5,291 nt of DNA, taken from contig CALMWM010000367.1 in assembly GCA_937873435.1 (NCBI GenBank), forward strand, positions 1-5,291, written 5' to 3'. Shown here piece after piece: positions 4,285-5,291 of the stretch. Position 1 is the stretch's first letter. The number at the start of each line of letters is the position of its first letter. The stretch is from an uncultured Gallionellaceae bacterium. Lineage in GTDB: Bacteria; Pseudomonadota; Gammaproteobacteria; Burkholderiales; Sulfuricellaceae. Below the pieces are notes generated by a model. The model saw only the letters and a list, made by a program, of their open reading frames with translations. It was not told where the DNA came from and made no database searches. The translations under genes were made by a program, and so were the position numbers.

Positions 4285-5291
4285 GCCACCCCCAGCCGTG
4301 CGGCCAGCGTCTCGCCGGTCGCCACCACATGCTCGTCGCTCAGGTGTGAATAACGCGCCACCATCGCCAGGGTGCGGTGTCCAAGGAATTTAGCCAGCGC
4401 CACCGAAGATATGCCGGACATTGCCAAGTAACTGGCGGCGGTGTGGCGCATATCATGCCAATGGAAATTCTCCACAGCGGCGGCTTTCAGGGCGGAATGC
4501 CAAGGGGCGCGCAAGTCGAGGTGATCGGACTTCTTCGCGGCACTGGTCGGCGGGAATATGTGGTCATTGGTCAGGCTCCGCACCTTGGCGCGTTCCTGCA
4601 ACAATGCGAAGGCTTCACCTACAAGCGGCAGTGTGCGGGCGTCCCCGTTCTTGGTGTTCGCCAGTGAAATGGTTTTCCGTGCGAAGTCGATTTGCGGCCA
4701 CCGTAGCGTCATGATTTCCGCTTGCCGTGCGCCAGTGGTCAGACTTAGCACCACGGCCAGATACAGGTTGGCATGGGGCTTGCAGGCGGCCAGCAGGCGT
4801 TCCCGTTCGTCGTCGGCCAGGAAGCGCACCCGGCCTTTATTCTCGCTCGGCTTTTGCACACGCTCGCAGGGGTTGCGCTCCAGCCATTGCAGCGTTTTGA
4901 CGCCATAGGCAAGGCAGGCGCTCAGGGCGGCCATGTAGCGGTTCACCGTTGCCCCTGTGCGCTTTCCCCTCTCGCGCTTGGCATCTTGTGCATGGTCGCC
5001 AGTTGCGGGCGTGGTGAATCGTACCGTTTCCCCGTCCAGCAGCTTGTCCCGTTCCTTGCCGATGCGTTGCGCGGTCACGGCGTCGAGCGTGTCCACACCA
5101 AACACCTTGCGCCAATAGTCTATCTGGCGCGCTCGGTCGGTGTAGCTTCTCAGTTTTGCGGCATGAGTCAGGTATTCGTCGGCCAGTTCGTTGAATGTAT
5201 GGCGCTTGCTTTGCCCGAAATGGCGACCGGCTTTCATGTCCGCCTCGGTTTTCTTCGCCCAGTCTTGTGCATCGGTCTTGCGTTCAAACGT
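4281..5291 (-). CDS. tyrosine-recombinase site-specific integrase, 5' end outside the window
   Basis: This is a phage-type integrase that would recombine the element's attachment site with a chromosomal site, often a tRNA gene. The frame is open to the right edge: residues before the first visible ATG (5237) read TFERKTDAQDWAKKTEADMK, a typical integrase N-terminal arm segment, so that ATG is internal and the true start lies beyond the window. Counting from the edge, 336 residues are visible. A core-binding domain spans ~25-150 and carries a long insertion (~87-116). The catalytic domain has all active-site residues: R189 in TTGARQAEIMTLRW, K214 in TKNGDAR, H279 and R282 in HDMRH, H305 in LGHR and nucleophile Y314 in ARYSHL. 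The family is usually ~380-420 residues, so perhaps 50-80 are missing. Its stop overlaps the next gene as ATGA, making it the first visible gene of the operon. Confidence 0.95.
   Translation of the reverse strand, partial: TFERKTDAQDWAKKTEADMKAGRHFGQSKRHTFNELADEYLTHAAKLRSYTDRARQIDYWRKVFGVDTLDAVTAQRIGKERDKLLDGETVRFTTPATGDHAQDAKRERGKRTGATVNRYMAALSACLAYGVKTLQWLERNPCERVQKPSENKGRVRFLADDERERLLAACKPHANLYLAVVLSLTTGARQAEIMTLRWPQIDFARKTISLANTKNGDARTLPLVGEAFALLQERAKVRSLTNDHIFPPTSAAKKSDHLDLRAPWHSALKAAAVENFHWHDMRHTAASYLAMSGISSVALAKFLGHRTLAMVARYSHLSDEHVVATGETLAARLGVA

Noticed and set aside
5108..5117. Iteron core TGCGCCAATA inside the integrase gene
   Set aside because: Single isolated ten-base match encoding conserved-looking integrase residues, without neighbouring copies; probably chance.
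4281..5237. Integrase starting at ATG 5237
   Set aside because: The frame stays open to the window edge and the upstream residues have the integrase pattern (TFERKTDAQDWAKKTEAD), so this ATG is internal.
1..5291. tRNA genes, CRISPR arrays, insertion sequences, attachment core repeats
   Set aside because: No cloverleaf, no repeat-spacer array, no transposase and no long direct repeat at the window edges was seen; the attachment sites probably lie outside.

Overview
The window is a one-directional block of a chromosomally integrated mobile element from a moderately GC-rich Gram-negative bacterium. A proteobacterium, perhaps a beta- or gammaproteobacterium, fits best, judging from base composition, GGAG-type ribosome binding sites and the gene families; the sequence does not fix the taxon. 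All five supported genes read on the minus strand, so transcription runs from the right edge of the window to the left.

Layout in order of transcription: (1) a tyrosine-recombinase integrase, cut at its 5' end by the right window edge (4281-5291); (2) an unrecognised 362-residue protein whose start overlaps the integrase stop (3196-4284); (3) a 152-bp AT-richer leader holding a pair of 13-bp direct repeats, a small GAAA-loop hairpin and a weak terminator-like stem-loop (3044-3195); (4) a 95-residue AlpA/excisionase-like winged-helix protein (2756-3043); (5) an unrecognised 133-residue protein (2358-2759); (6) a 702-residue fused primase-helicase (253-2361); (7) a non-coding tail (1-252) holding at least four copies of a 15-bp iteron-like repeat, further inverted copies that run into the end of the primase-helicase gene, a four-tract G-quadruplex motif on the minus strand and an AT-rich stretch with two ATTTTTTC repeats. 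Three of the four gene junctions are ATGA overlaps, which implies tight translational coupling.

Taken together, this looks like the integration and replication core of a replicating genomic island. The integrase would move the element in and out of the chromosome, the winged-helix protein would regulate this or act as directionality factor, and the primase-helicase would initiate replication at the iteron-bearing origin just beyond its own gene. The combination of integrase, AlpA-like regulator and primase-helicase resembles P4-type satellites and Gram-negative phage-inducible chromosomal islands. No packaging, capsid or conjugation gene is visible, so the satellite assignment is an inference. 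The attachment sites lie outside the window.

The most rewarding points are the putative origin, the fused PrimPol-helicase with an apparently altered catalytic motif, and the two unrecognised proteins locked into the operon by ATGA overlaps.
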